64,000 nt of DNA, from NCBI RefSeq assembly GCF_019145475.1, contig NZ_JAHTKI010000011.1:62001-126000 (forward strand), given 5' to 3'. Made by a program: the position numbers and the translations under genes. How positions within the stretch are numbered: position 1 is the stretch's first letter; each line of letters starts with the position of its first letter. The DNA is from Pseudomonas botevensis (GTDB lineage Bacteria; Pseudomonadota; Gammaproteobacteria; Pseudomonadales; Pseudomonadaceae). A model generated the notes under the pieces. It saw only the letters and a program-made list of their open reading frames with translations. It did not search any database and was not told where the DNA came from. Shown here piece after piece: positions 9,789 through 17,522 of the stretch.

Positions 9789-10484
9789 TGTTTTTTGGTT
9801 GACTGGGGGCATATCCGTTGCTGCGGGTGCTGCCGCTGGCGGTTTCGCTCTTACAGCGAGTCACTTTTGACAAACGCCTCAAAAGTAACCAAAAAGTCTT
9901 GGCCCCGGCGTACGGCACTTCGCTTAGGCTCAGTGTTCCCTCGCTACGGTGCCCATCAGGGGGCATCGCCTCCGGCTTGCTTCGCTGCACCTCCTCTCGA
10001 TGTATGCGGCTTCGCCGCACGGCGCTGCGCGCCTACCCCCTGATGAACACCTCCGCTCGGCCTGCCGAAGGGGCAAAAATCAAAAGCCAGAGCCAGAGCC
10101 AGAGCAAAAGCAAAAGCAAAAGCAAAAGCAAAAGCCAGATCAAGAGCCACCCACCACACACCACGATGAGCGTTAGCTCGAGCAAAGCTTTTGATCTCAA
10201 GGCCCGTCGGCAGGCTGAGTGGAGGGATTGATCCGGGGGTGGGAGCGCAGCGACCGTTTGGCAAAGCCAAACACATCGAGAGGAGGTGCAGCGAAGCAAA
10301 CCGGAGGCGATGCCCCCGGATCGATCCCGGAGCGAAGGAACCCGAGCCACAGCGAGGGCCGAACGTCAGGGTAAAGCCTTTTGGGTTACCTTTTCGGCGT
10401 TTGGAAAAGGTGACTCGCCACAGTCAGGGCGAAACCCTAAGAAGCCGTTACCGCAGCAACGGATATGTACCCAATCAAAAAAAC
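9789..10484. repeat. ~700-bp imperfect inverted repeat, gene-free
   Basis: Two arms of about 300 bp (9789-10090 and 10187-10484) are imperfect reverse complements of each other. For example CATATCCGTTGCTGCGG near 9810 matches the complement of the stretch near 10454-10470, and GGGGGCATCGCCTCCGG near 9958 matches the complement near 10302-10318. Each arm holds its own small hairpins: 9863-9886 and 10005-10019 on the left, 10388-10411 and 10256-10272 on the right. Paired bases differ between the arms but stay complementary. The ~95-bp centre contains a hexamer tandem repeat. No credible gene lies between gltA and actP; open frames across the region are Arg/Ser/Lys-rich and look non-coding. I recall similar long intergenic repeats in P. 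fluorescens-group genomes but cannot confirm that here. Confidence 0.8.
10081..10146. repeat. Hexanucleotide tandem repeat, 11 units
   Basis: Eleven six-base units in a row: CAAAAG, three CCAGAG, five CAAAAG, then CCAGAT and CAAGAG. It lies in the centre of the long inverted repeat and could expand or contract by replication slippage. A period of six keeps any reading frame open, which explains the Lys-Ser and Leu-Leu-rich open frames seen there; I do not regard these as genes. Confidence 0.85.
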
Positions 10485-10508
10485 CACACCAAGCCGTCCG
10501 ATAACCGC

Positions 10509-10547
10509 CCACAAAAGAAATGCCCCGATCTCACGACCGGGGCATTT
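10509..10547 (-). terminator. Terminator of the yjcH-actP operon
   Basis: AAATGCCCCG (10518-10527) and CGGGGCATTT (10538-10547) form a ten-pair stem. On the minus strand the stem is followed by TTTCTTTTG. It lies about 40 bp after the actP stop codon. Confidence 0.8.
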
Positions 10548-10585
10548 CACTTGAAGCTCACAACTTGAAGCTTGCAGCTCTGCTT

Positions 10586-12244
10586 TTAATGCGAAACCGC
10601 CCCGCTAGCCCCCAACCCAGTCTGCGAACGCACAAACTGCGGATGGAACAACTCACGCTCTTTATCCGCCGCTGCGGACTTGTCGGTAACCGAGAAGAAC
10701 CAGATACCGATGAAGGCAATGATCATCGAGAACAGCGCAGGGTACTCGTATGGGAAGATCGCCTTCTCGTGGTGCAGGATCTGCACCCAGATGGTCGGGC
10801 CGAGGATCATCAGCCCCACCGCACTCACCAGCCCCAGCCAACCGCCGATCATCGCGCCACGGGTGGTCAGCTTCTTCCAGTACATCGAAAGCAGCAGCAC
10901 CGGGAAATTGCAGCTCGCCGCGATGGAGAACGCCAGGCCGACCATGAACGCAATGTTCTGGCTTTCGAACAGGATGCCCAGGCCGATAGCCAGCACACCG
11001 AGTGCGACGGTGGTGATCTTCGAAACGCGGATTTCATCTTTTTCGTTGGCCTTGCCCTTCTTGACCACGCTGGCGTAAAGGTCGTGAGACACCGCCGAAG
11101 CACCGGCCAGGGTCAGCCCCGCCACCACCGCAAGAATGGTCGCGAACGCTACCGCCGAGATGAAGCCGAGGAAAATGCTGCCACCCACCGCGTTGGCCAG
11201 GTGGACCGCCGCCATGTTGTTGCCGCCGAGCAGAGCGCCCGCCGCATCCTTGAACGCCGGGTTGGTGCTGACCAGCAGGATCGCGCCGAAACCGATGATG
11301 AAGGTCAGGATGTAGAAGTAACCAATGAAACCAGTGGCGTACAGCACGCTCTTACGCGCTTCCTTGGCATCGCTCACCGTGAAGAAGCGCATCAGGATGT
11401 GCGGCAGGCCGGCCGTACCGAACATCAGCGCCAGACCCAGGGAGAACGCCGAAATCGGATCTTTCACCAGGCCGCCCGGGCTCATGATCGCCTCACCTTT
11501 GGGGTGAACCTTGATCGCCTCGGAGAACAGCGTGTTGAAGTCGAAGTTGACGTGCTTCATCACCATCAGCGCCATGAACGACGCGCCGGAGAGCAGCAAG
11601 ACAGCCTTGATGATCTGCACCCAGGTGGTCGCCAGCATGCCGCCGAACAGCACGTAGAGGCACATCAGGATACCGACCAGAATCACCGCGACGTGATAGT
11701 CGAGGCCGAACAGCAGCTGGATCAGCTTGCCGGCACCGACCATTTGCGCGATCAGGTAGAACGCCACCACCACCAGCGAACCGCAGGCCGACAGGGTGCG
11801 GATCTGGGTTTGCCCGAGACGATAGGACGCCACGTCGGCAAAGGTGTATTTACCCAGGTTGCGCAGACGCTCGGCGATCAGGAACAGAATGATCGGCCAG
11901 CCCACCAGGAAGCCGATCGAGTAGATCAGGCCGTCGTAGCCGGAGGTGAACACCAGCGCGGAAATCCCCAGGAAGGACGCCGCCGACATGTAGTCACCGG
12001 CAATCGCCAGACCGTTCTGGAAACCGGTGATCTTGCCGCCCGCCGCATAGTAGTCGGCCGCCGACTTGTTGCGCTTGGAGGCCCAGTAGGTGATGCACAG
12101 GGTCGCGCCGACGAACACCACGAACATGACGATCGCGGAAACGTTGAGCGGTTGTTTATGGACTTCGCCGGTCAGGGCGTCAGCGGCCCAGACGGCTGGA
12201 GCGAACGCTGCGATGCTCAAAAGAGCCAGTAGACGCCGGATCAT
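10586..12244 (-). CDS. actP: Acetate/cation symporter (sodium:solute symporter family)
   Basis: A 552-residue membrane protein of the sodium:solute symporter family. A cleavable-looking leader (ending VWAADA) precedes about 13 transmembrane helices. Typical ActP segments include [24 protein letters not shown] and [15 protein letters not shown]. It takes up acetate and other small monocarboxylates such as glycolate. The start overlaps the stop of the small DUF485 gene by 4 bp (ATGA), the classic yjcH-actP pair. The acs gene found upstream in E. coli is not present here. Confidence 0.93.
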   Translation of the reverse strand: MIRRLLALLSIAAFAPAVWAADALTGEVHKQPLNVSAIVMFVVFVGATLCITYWASKRNKSAADYYAAGGKITGFQNGLAIAGDYMSAASFLGISALVFTSGYDGLIYSIGFLVGWPIILFLIAERLRNLGKYTFADVASYRLGQTQIRTLSACGSLVVVAFYLIAQMVGAGKLIQLLFGLDYHVAVILVGILMCLYVLFGGMLATTWVQIIKAVLLLSGASFMALMVMKHVNFDFNTLFSEAIKVHPKGEAIMSPGGLVKDPISAFSLGLALMFGTAGLPHILMRFFTVSDAKEARKSVLYATGFIGYFYILTFIIGFGAILLVSTNPAFKDAAGALLGGNNMAAVHLANAVGGSIFLGFISAVAFATILAVVAGLTLAGASAVSHDLYASVVKKGKANEKDEIRVSKITTVALGVLAIGLGILFESQNIAFMVGLAFSIAASCNFPVLLLSMYWKKLTTRGAMIGGWLGLVSAVGLMILGPTIWVQILHHEKAIFPYEYPALFSMIIAFIGIWFFSVTDKSAAADKERELFHPQFVRSQTGLGASGAVSH

Positions 12245-12552
12245 TGCTGAGCCTCCTTGAGAATCGCATTGTTCAGGTCGTCGAACTCGCCATTGGCGCG
12301 ACGCACGTAGATGCCGGTCAGAACGAAGGCCGAAACGATCAGGCCGACACCGAGCGGAATGCCCCAGGTGATGGATGATTCAGGACTGAGTTTCGCCCCG
12401 AGCACTTGCGGCCCGTAAGCGATCAGAAGGATGAAGGCGGAGTAAAGCCCGAGCATGATCGCCGAGAGTATCCAGGCGAATCGTTCTCTTTTCTTGACCA
12501 GCTCCTTGAAGCGCGGGCTGTTCTGAATAGAGAGGTAAATGCTGTCGTTCAT
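12241..12552 (-). CDS. yjcH: DUF485 inner-membrane protein, partner of ActP
   Basis: 103 residues with two transmembrane helices (around [16 protein letters not shown] and [17 protein letters not shown]) and the ending [15 protein letters not shown], typical of the DUF485/YjcH family. I start at 12552 ([15 protein letters not shown]) because GAGGAT lies just upstream; the open frame continues 15 codons further without a ribosome site. Its role is not established, but it is nearly always encoded with ActP and here is coupled to it by a 4-bp overlap. Confidence 0.92.
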   Translation of the reverse strand: MNDSIYLSIQNSPRFKELVKKRERFAWILSAIMLGLYSAFILLIAYGPQVLGAKLSPESSITWGIPLGVGLIVSAFVLTGIYVRRANGEFDDLNNAILKEAQQ

Positions 12553-12583
12553 TGTTTTTATCCTCGCAGCACAGATTATTGTT
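12552..12583 (-). promoter_or_regulatory. A-rich Hfq/Crc-type motifs in the yjcH-actP leader
   Basis: The leader RNA contains AACAATAA (12583-12576), an exact AAYAAYAA motif, and AAAAACAA (12559-12552) running into the start codon. Such A-rich motifs near ribosome sites are the known target type of the Hfq/Crc catabolite-repression system in Pseudomonas. That acetate uptake is controlled this way here is inference. Confidence 0.5.
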
Positions 12584-12607
12584 GGAACGATATCCACTGT
12601 ATGCGGC

Positions 12608-12623
12608 TGCGAGCGCGGTTCCA
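12608..12623 (-). promoter_or_regulatory. Possible sigma54 promoter for yjcH-actP
   Basis: On the minus strand the 16-mer TGGAACCGCGCTCGCA has the GG at -24 and GC at -12 in the spacing of the sigma54 consensus TGGCAYRN4TTGCW, with three mismatches. It lies about 55 bp before the yjcH start, a reasonable promoter distance. Confidence 0.35.
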
Positions 12624-12686
12624 GACGACCTTAGTAGTAGAACGCCATGACACAAATGCCATTTTCCAGCACACCCGAAAAGCAAT

Positions 12687-12774
12687 GTGGGAGCGGGCTT
12701 GCTCGCGAAGGCGTCGTATCAGTCCACCCATCAGTCGACTGACAGACCGCCATCGCGGGCAGGCCCGCTCCCAC
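12687..12774. repeat. REPIN (two inverted REP sequences)
   Basis: GTGGGAGCGGGCTTGCTCGC at 12687 and its inverted partner GCGGGCAGGCCCGCTCCCAC ending at 12774 flank a ~45-bp centre. This is the doublet form of Pseudomonas REP elements, lying between yjcH and the binding-protein gene. Confidence 0.85.
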
Positions 12775-12795
12775 AGTTTTAACGCCTGGTGGCTG

Positions 12796-13647
12796 TTATT
12801 TGGTCCAGTCGGCTACGCGATCAGGGTGCTTGGCAACCCAATCCTTGGCCGCCGCTTCAGGCTTGGCGCCGTCCTGGATCGCCAGCATGACCTGGCCGAT
12901 TTCATCCTTCGATGCCCACTGGAAGTTCTTCAGGAACTTGGCGACTTCCGGAGCCTTGGTATCCAGCTCTTTGCTGCCGATGCTGTTCACGGTTTCAGCC
13001 GCGCCATACACGCCTTTCGGGTCTTCGAGGAAGCGCAGTTTCCACTTGGCGAACATCCAGTGCGGCACCCAGCCGGTCACGGCGATCGACTCGTTCTTTT
13101 TCTCGGCGCGGGTAAGCTCGGCGATCATGCCGGCGCCGGAGCTGGCCTTGAGGTTGTAGCCGGTCAGGTCGTAATCCTTGATTGCCTGGTCGGTCTTGAG
13201 CATCACGCCCGAGCCGGCGTCGATGCCGACAATGCGCTTCTTGAAGCTGTCATCGGTTTTCAGGTCTTCGATGGACTTGGCTTTGACATACTCCGGCACG
13301 ATCAGGCCGATTTTCGCATCCTTGAAGTTCGGACCGTAGTCGACGACCTGATCCTTGTTCTTCGCCCAATACTCACCGTGAGTGACTGGCAGCCAGGCCG
13401 AAAGCATGGCGTCGAGTTTGCCGGTAGCCACGCCTTGCCACATGATCCCGGTGGCGACGGCTTGCAGTTTCACGTCGTAGCCGAGCTTCTGCTTGATCAC
13501 TTCAGCCGCTACGTGGGTGGTCGCGACGCTGTCGGACCAGCCGTCAACGTAACCGATGTTCAGGGTCTTGGTTTCAGCACTGGCCAGCGTGGAGCCCATC
13601 GCAAGTACCAGTGCGGCACCTGCGCCTAAAAGTCGTCGCATCTTCAT
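12796..13647 (-). CDS. Glycine betaine/choline-type ABC transporter substrate-binding protein (orphan)
   Basis: 283 residues of the OpuAC/ProX-like family. The signal peptide is MKMRRLLGAGAALVLA...ASA, followed by the mature start ETKTLNIGYVDGWSDS. Aromatic residues in GYVDGW, SAWLPVTHGEYW and GWVPHWMF could form the cation-pi box that binds quaternary amines. I use the ATG at 13647, preceded by GGGGAAG; the open frame extends further upstream without support. No permease or ATPase gene is adjacent. In Pseudomonas several such binding proteins (CbcX, CaiX, BetX) share one CbcWV transporter encoded elsewhere, so this is probably one of those. Ligand choice among choline, betaine and carnitine cannot be read from the sequence. 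Confidence 0.85.
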   Translation of the reverse strand: MKMRRLLGAGAALVLAMGSTLASAETKTLNIGYVDGWSDSVATTHVAAEVIKQKLGYDVKLQAVATGIMWQGVATGKLDAMLSAWLPVTHGEYWAKNKDQVVDYGPNFKDAKIGLIVPEYVKAKSIEDLKTDDSFKKRIVGIDAGSGVMLKTDQAIKDYDLTGYNLKASSGAGMIAELTRAEKKNESIAVTGWVPHWMFAKWKLRFLEDPKGVYGAAETVNSIGSKELDTKAPEVAKFLKNFQWASKDEIGQVMLAIQDGAKPEAAAKDWVAKHPDRVADWTK

Positions 13648-13976
13648 CGTTACTTCCCCGAAATGCTGCGCCCGACGGATGCCGGACGGCGTCAACGTAT
13701 TGTTATGGTGCTCGGCGCCCCCATCACGCCCGACCGCAAACTCGTGCGAACATCAGCGGAGTACTGACGGCTTCGATCATCAACCTGACGCCGTCGACGA
13801 CCTGCTCTGCCAGCGACCTCAAGGCAACGAGAAACGACATCAGAAAGCCATTAATGTGGCGCCGGGAAATCCCATCGGGCAATCCGCCCGAACTTTGCAT
13901 GACAAAATCATGCGAGGCCCCAAGCCCGCACTAAATGCAGGTAACATGCGTCGCTTTGCAGCCACCCGGCCTGACC
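13648..13976. other. Divergent intergenic region, little recognisable
   Basis: This 329-bp stretch separates the binding-protein gene from the GH17 gene. The only structure I see is GCATGA/TCATGC (13897-13902 and 13908-13913) around CAAAA, which may be an operator or small hairpin. No convincing promoter or gene was found. Confidence 0.4.
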
Positions 13977-15530
13977 ATGTCCGCGACCTCCCGCTTCCCT
14001 TTTCTGCCTTATCTGTTCGCCTGCCTGCTCGGGCTGTTTGCCCTCGGCGGCTTCTGGTATGGCCTCGGCCAACCGGTGATCCTGCCGGACGTCGCGACCC
14101 CGACCCACAAGTTGCAATGTGCCTCCTACACCCCGTTCGACAAGGACCAGTCGCCGTTCGACGTGCCGTTCAAACTGCGCCCCGAGCGCATGGACGCCGA
14201 CCTCGCACTGCTGGCAACGCGCTTCGAATGCATCCGCACCTACTCGATGACCGGCCTCGAAGCGTTGCCGGATCTGGCGCGCAAGCACGGCTTGAAGTTG
14301 ATGATCGGCGCCTGGGTCAACAGCAACCCGGTGGACACGGAAAAGGAAGTCGATCTGCTGATCGCCTCGGCCAACGCCAACCCGGACGTGGTCAGCGCGG
14401 TGATCGTCGGCAACGAAGCACTGCTGCGCAAGGAAGTAACCGGCGCGCAACTGGCCCGGCTCATCAATAAGGTCAAGGCGCACGTCAAGCAACCGGTGAC
14501 GTACGCCGACGTCTGGGAGTTCTGGCTCAAGCACCCGGAAGTCGCGCCGGCGGTGGATTTCCTGACCATCCACCTGTTGCCGTACTGGGAAGATGACCCG
14601 TCGAACATCGACGCCGCGCTGCAGCACGTAGCGGATGTGCGCCGGGAGTTCGGGATCAGGTTCGCGCCCAAGGACGTGCTGATTGGCGAAACCGGCTGGC
14701 CGAGTGAGGGACGCCAGCGCGAGACCGCCCTGCCGAGCCGGGTCAACGAGGCCAAGTTCATTCGTGGTTTTGTCACCCTGGCCGAGCAACAGGGCTGGCA
14801 TTACAACCTGATCGAAGCCTTCGACCAGCCGTGGAAACGTGCCAGCGAAGGCGCGGTCGGTGGTTATTGGGGGCTGTTCGATGCCGATCGCCAGGACAAG
14901 GGCGTACTCGCCGGCCCCGTGTCGAACGTGCCGTACTGGTCGCAATGGCTGGCGGTCGGCGGCCTGATTTTTCTGGGGACGCTGCTGCTCGGCGGACGGG
15001 TTCGCAGCACGCGCTCTGCGCTGGTGCTGCCGTTGCTCGGCGCCCTCGCCGCCTGCTCGATCGGTGCCTGGGGTGATCTGGCCCGGCTGACGACGCGATT
15101 CGCCAGCGAATGGCTGTGGGTCGGATTGCTGACGATTCTGAATCTGCTGGTGCTGGCCCATGCCGCGCTGACCTTGGGCGTCCGTGATGGCTGGCGCGCG
15201 CGGGTTTTCGACGTCTTCGAGCGGCATGCCGGGTGGCTGGTGGCGGTTTCAGGGTTCGCAGCGGCGGTGATGATGCTGGAACTGGTGTTCGATCCGCGCT
15301 ATCGCAGCTTTCCGAGTGTCGCGCTGATTCTGCCGGCACTGGTTTACCTGTGCCGACCGGTGTCGGTGGCACGTCGTGAAATTGCCCTGCTGACGTTCAT
15401 CATCGGTGCCGGGATTGCGCCGCAGTTGTTCCGTGAAGGCTTGCAGAATCAGCAGGCCTGGGGGTGGGCGCTGGTCAGCGTGCTGATGGTGGCTGCGTTG
15501 TGGCGCTGTCTGCGGGTTCGCAAGGGCTGA
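13977..15530 (+). CDS. Membrane-bound GH17 beta-glucanosyltransferase/glucanase
   Basis: 517 residues from the chosen ATG. One N-terminal membrane helix (PYLFACLLGLFALGGFWYGL) leads to a glycoside hydrolase family 17 domain in the periplasm. The acid/base Glu is in VGNEAL (Glu147) and the nucleophile Glu in IGETGWPS (Glu238). After about residue 320 come several transmembrane helices to the C-terminus. Proteobacterial GH17 domains, often fused to NdvB-type synthases, remodel beta-1,3-glucans, so this enzyme likely elongates or branches periplasmic or exported glucan. No synthase gene is adjacent. An in-frame ATG at 13935 would add 14 residues; I prefer 13977 because MSATSRFPFLPYLF directly precedes the helix. 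Confidence 0.82.
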   Translation: MSATSRFPFLPYLFACLLGLFALGGFWYGLGQPVILPDVATPTHKLQCASYTPFDKDQSPFDVPFKLRPERMDADLALLATRFECIRTYSMTGLEALPDLARKHGLKLMIGAWVNSNPVDTEKEVDLLIASANANPDVVSAVIVGNEALLRKEVTGAQLARLINKVKAHVKQPVTYADVWEFWLKHPEVAPAVDFLTIHLLPYWEDDPSNIDAALQHVADVRREFGIRFAPKDVLIGETGWPSEGRQRETALPSRVNEAKFIRGFVTLAEQQGWHYNLIEAFDQPWKRASEGAVGGYWGLFDADRQDKGVLAGPVSNVPYWSQWLAVGGLIFLGTLLLGGRVRSTRSALVLPLLGALAACSIGAWGDLARLTTRFASEWLWVGLLTILNLLVLAHAALTLGVRDGWRARVFDVFERHAGWLVAVSGFAAAVMMLELVFDPRYRSFPSVALILPALVYLCRPVSVARREIALLTFIIGAGIAPQLFREGLQNQQAWGWALVSVLMVAALWRCLRVRKG

Positions 15531-15552
15531 CTTTCAGCTCAGCCTCTGGCCC

Positions 15553-15625
15553 TTTCGTGGGCAAGCCCACTCCCACACTGGATCTGTGTTGTTCACGATT
15601 CCCTGTGGTGCTTGCTCGCGAAGCC
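15553..15625. repeat. Degenerate REP remnants
   Basis: GTGGGCAAGCCCACTCCCAC (from about 15557) and GTGGTGCTTGCTCGCGAAGCC (15605-15625) are recognisable but decayed REP halves in the convergent gap between the GH17 gene and the next gene. Confidence 0.6.
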
Positions 15626-15631
15626 TGACTG

Positions 15632-16000
15632 TCAGGCGCTGCGCGAAGCCCTGACCAGCCGCAACCCGGCAATCACCACGGCAAACACCGCCAGCGTCGT
15701 GTTGTACAACGCCAGTGCCGGCAATCCGCACAGCAGCGCCAGAACCGCCAGCCACCACCCTGCCCGTCCCGGCAGCACGAAACCGACCAGCGCAGTTCCA
15801 AGCGCCGCCCATCCCAGCACCTTGAAATGAATCATCAGCCCGAGAGTGGAACGCACCTGGCATTCCCAGCGGCTCGCCTCATCGACGCAGATGCCGACCC
15901 ACTGTCCGTCCTCCATGAAGCCATAACGCGCGCCATAACTGGCGGCCAGCCATAACGGCAACAGCACGAGCAACAGAATCACGGGCAAACGGCGGGACAT
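15632..16000 (-). CDS. Small hydrophobic membrane protein of unknown function
   Basis: 122 residues from the ATG at 16000, which has GGAGTG upstream. An N-terminal hydrophobic segment (LPVILLLVLLPLWLAASYG) is followed by a short polar part with two Cys (WVGICVDEASRWECQV), then two more transmembrane helices and a basic tail. The two Cys would lie in the periplasm and could form a disulfide. I do not recognise a family. It is convergent with the GH17 gene and divergent from the alpha/beta hydrolase gene. Confidence 0.7.
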   Translation of the reverse strand: MSRRLPVILLLVLLPLWLAASYGARYGFMEDGQWVGICVDEASRWECQVRSTLGLMIHFKVLGWAALGTALVGFVLPGRAGWWLAVLALLCGLPALALYNTTLAVFAVVIAGLRLVRASRSA

Positions 16001-16136
16001 GGAACACTCCAATCGATGAAATCGCCGGCCAGCTTAATCTGCCGCCATCCATACGCAAGCAATAACAACTGTTAACTGTTCATCCAGACCGTGCAAAGTG
16101 TATCGTCCAGCTACTATTACCCCCGAAATACGTCCG

Positions 16137-16164
16137 TTTGGCGCCGTACATGGCACTTTGGCGC
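16137..16164 (+). promoter_or_regulatory. Direct repeat upstream of the hydrolase-mlaA operon
   Basis: TTTGGCGC occurs at 16137-16144 and again at 16157-16164, a 20-bp period of about two helical turns, 60-90 bp before the start codon. Direct repeats on one DNA face can be activator sites. No regulator can be named. Confidence 0.35.
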
Positions 16165-16223
16165 AAACCTTGTGGTCATAGCCTGCGAACTTCATTCGGC
16201 ACCTTCCTTTAAGGGATCCAGTC

Positions 16224-17522
16224 ATGCTCCGTTCCTTGCGCTTCGCCGCCCTGTTTGGCGGCCTTATTCTGAGTGCGTCCGCACTGGCGGTGGATATCGA
16301 CGCCGCCAGTTATGGCTATCCCCTGACCAACCCGTTCGAAGCGACCATCGCCACCACGCCGCCGGACCTGCGCCCGGAACTGCCGCTTGACGACGACATC
16401 AACCAGACCGACCGCAGCATCACTCTGCGCCCGGAGCGTGAGTTCATCCTGCCGGACAACTTCTGGGCAGTGAAAAAGCTGACCTATCGCATCGCCACCC
16501 AGGACAAGGCCGCGCCCCTGATCTTCCTGATCGCCGGCACCGGTGCGCGCTACGACAGCACGCTCAACGAGTACCTGAAAAAGCTCTATTACAAGGCTGG
16601 CTACCACGTCGTGCAGCTGTCATCGCCGACCAGTTTCGACTTCATGAGCGCCGCCTCGCGCTTCGCCACGCCGGGCGTGACCAAGGAAGACGCCGAAGAC
16701 ATGTACCGGGTGATGCAGGCCGTGCGGGCGCAGAACCCCAAAGTGCCGGTCACCGACTATTACCTCAGCGGCTACAGCCTCGGCGCCCTGGATGCGGCAT
16801 TCGTCGCGCATCTGGACGAAACCCGACGCAGTTTCAACTTCAAGAAAGTCCTGCTGCTCAATCCGCCGGTCAACCTGTACACCTCGGTCACCAACCTCGA
16901 CAAACTGGTGCAGACCGAGGTCAAGGGCATCAACAACAGCACCACGTTCTATGAACTGGTGCTGGGCAAACTGACCCGCTACTTCCAGCAGAAGGGCTAC
17001 ATCGACCTCAACGATGCGCTGCTCTATGACTTCCAGCAGTCCAAGCAGCACCTGAGCAACGAGCAGATGGCGATGCTGATCGGCACCTCGTTCCGCTTCT
17101 CGGCGGCGGACATCGCCTTCACCTCGGACCTGATCAACCGTCGCGGCCTGATCACCCCGCCGAAATTCCCGATCACCGAAGGCACCAGCCTGACGCCGTT
17201 CCTCAAGCGCGCGCTGCAATGCGACTTCGACTGCTACCTGACCGAACAAGTGATTCCGATGTGGCGCGCCCGCACCGACGGCGGCAGCCTGCTGCAACTG
17301 ATCGATCAGGTCAGCCTGTATGCGCTCAAGGATTATCTGCACGACAGCCCGAAAATCGCCGTGATGCACAACGCCGACGACGTGATCCTCGGCCCGGGCG
17401 ACCTCGGTTTCCTGCGCAGGACATTCGGTGATCGTCTGACGGTTTATCCGCTGGGTGGCCATTGCGGCAACCTTAACTACCGCGTCAACAGCGACGCCAT
17501 GCTGGAGTTCTTCCGTGGCTAA
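16224..17522 (+). CDS. Exported alpha/beta hydrolase upstream of mlaA
   Basis: 432 residues with a Sec signal peptide (MLRSLRFAALFGGLILSASA, cut near ALA). The alpha/beta-hydrolase core shows GYSLG (Ser185 as nucleophile), MHNADDVILG (Asp) and LGGHCGN (His) in the right order for a catalytic triad. The substrate is unknown. The following gene, mlaA, starts 8 bp before this stop, so the two are translated together; an equivalent pair lies at the vacJ locus of P. aeruginosa. By context it may act on lipids at the outer membrane, which is inference. AAGGGATC precedes the start. Confidence 0.8.
   Translation: MLRSLRFAALFGGLILSASALAVDIDAASYGYPLTNPFEATIATTPPDLRPELPLDDDINQTDRSITLRPEREFILPDNFWAVKKLTYRIATQDKAAPLIFLIAGTGARYDSTLNEYLKKLYYKAGYHVVQLSSPTSFDFMSAASRFATPGVTKEDAEDMYRVMQAVRAQNPKVPVTDYYLSGYSLGALDAAFVAHLDETRRSFNFKKVLLLNPPVNLYTSVTNLDKLVQTEVKGINNSTTFYELVLGKLTRYFQQKGYIDLNDALLYDFQQSKQHLSNEQMAMLIGTSFRFSAADIAFTSDLINRRGLITPPKFPITEGTSLTPFLKRALQCDFDCYLTEQVIPMWRARTDGGSLLQLIDQVSLYALKDYLHDSPKIAVMHNADDVILGPGDLGFLRRTFGDRLTVYPLGGHCGNLNYRVNSDAMLEFFRG

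Noticed and set aside
10081..10153. CRISPR-like array
   Set aside because: The units are six bases long and directly joined, without spacers. No cas genes are present anywhere in the window.
9818..10568. Several small open frames in the gltA-actP gap
   Set aside because: They cross the inverted repeat and the hexamer array, have Lys-Ser or Leu-rich repetitive translations and lack ribosome sites.
12687..12774. REPIN doublets read as insertion sequences
   Set aside because: They have no transposase gene and only REP-type ends of about 25 bp; they are non-autonomous REP doublets.
16151..16166. Possible sigma54 promoter TGGCACTTTGGCGCAA
   Set aside because: The GG and GC pairs are one base too close together for the -24/-12 spacing, and the -12 box does not match.
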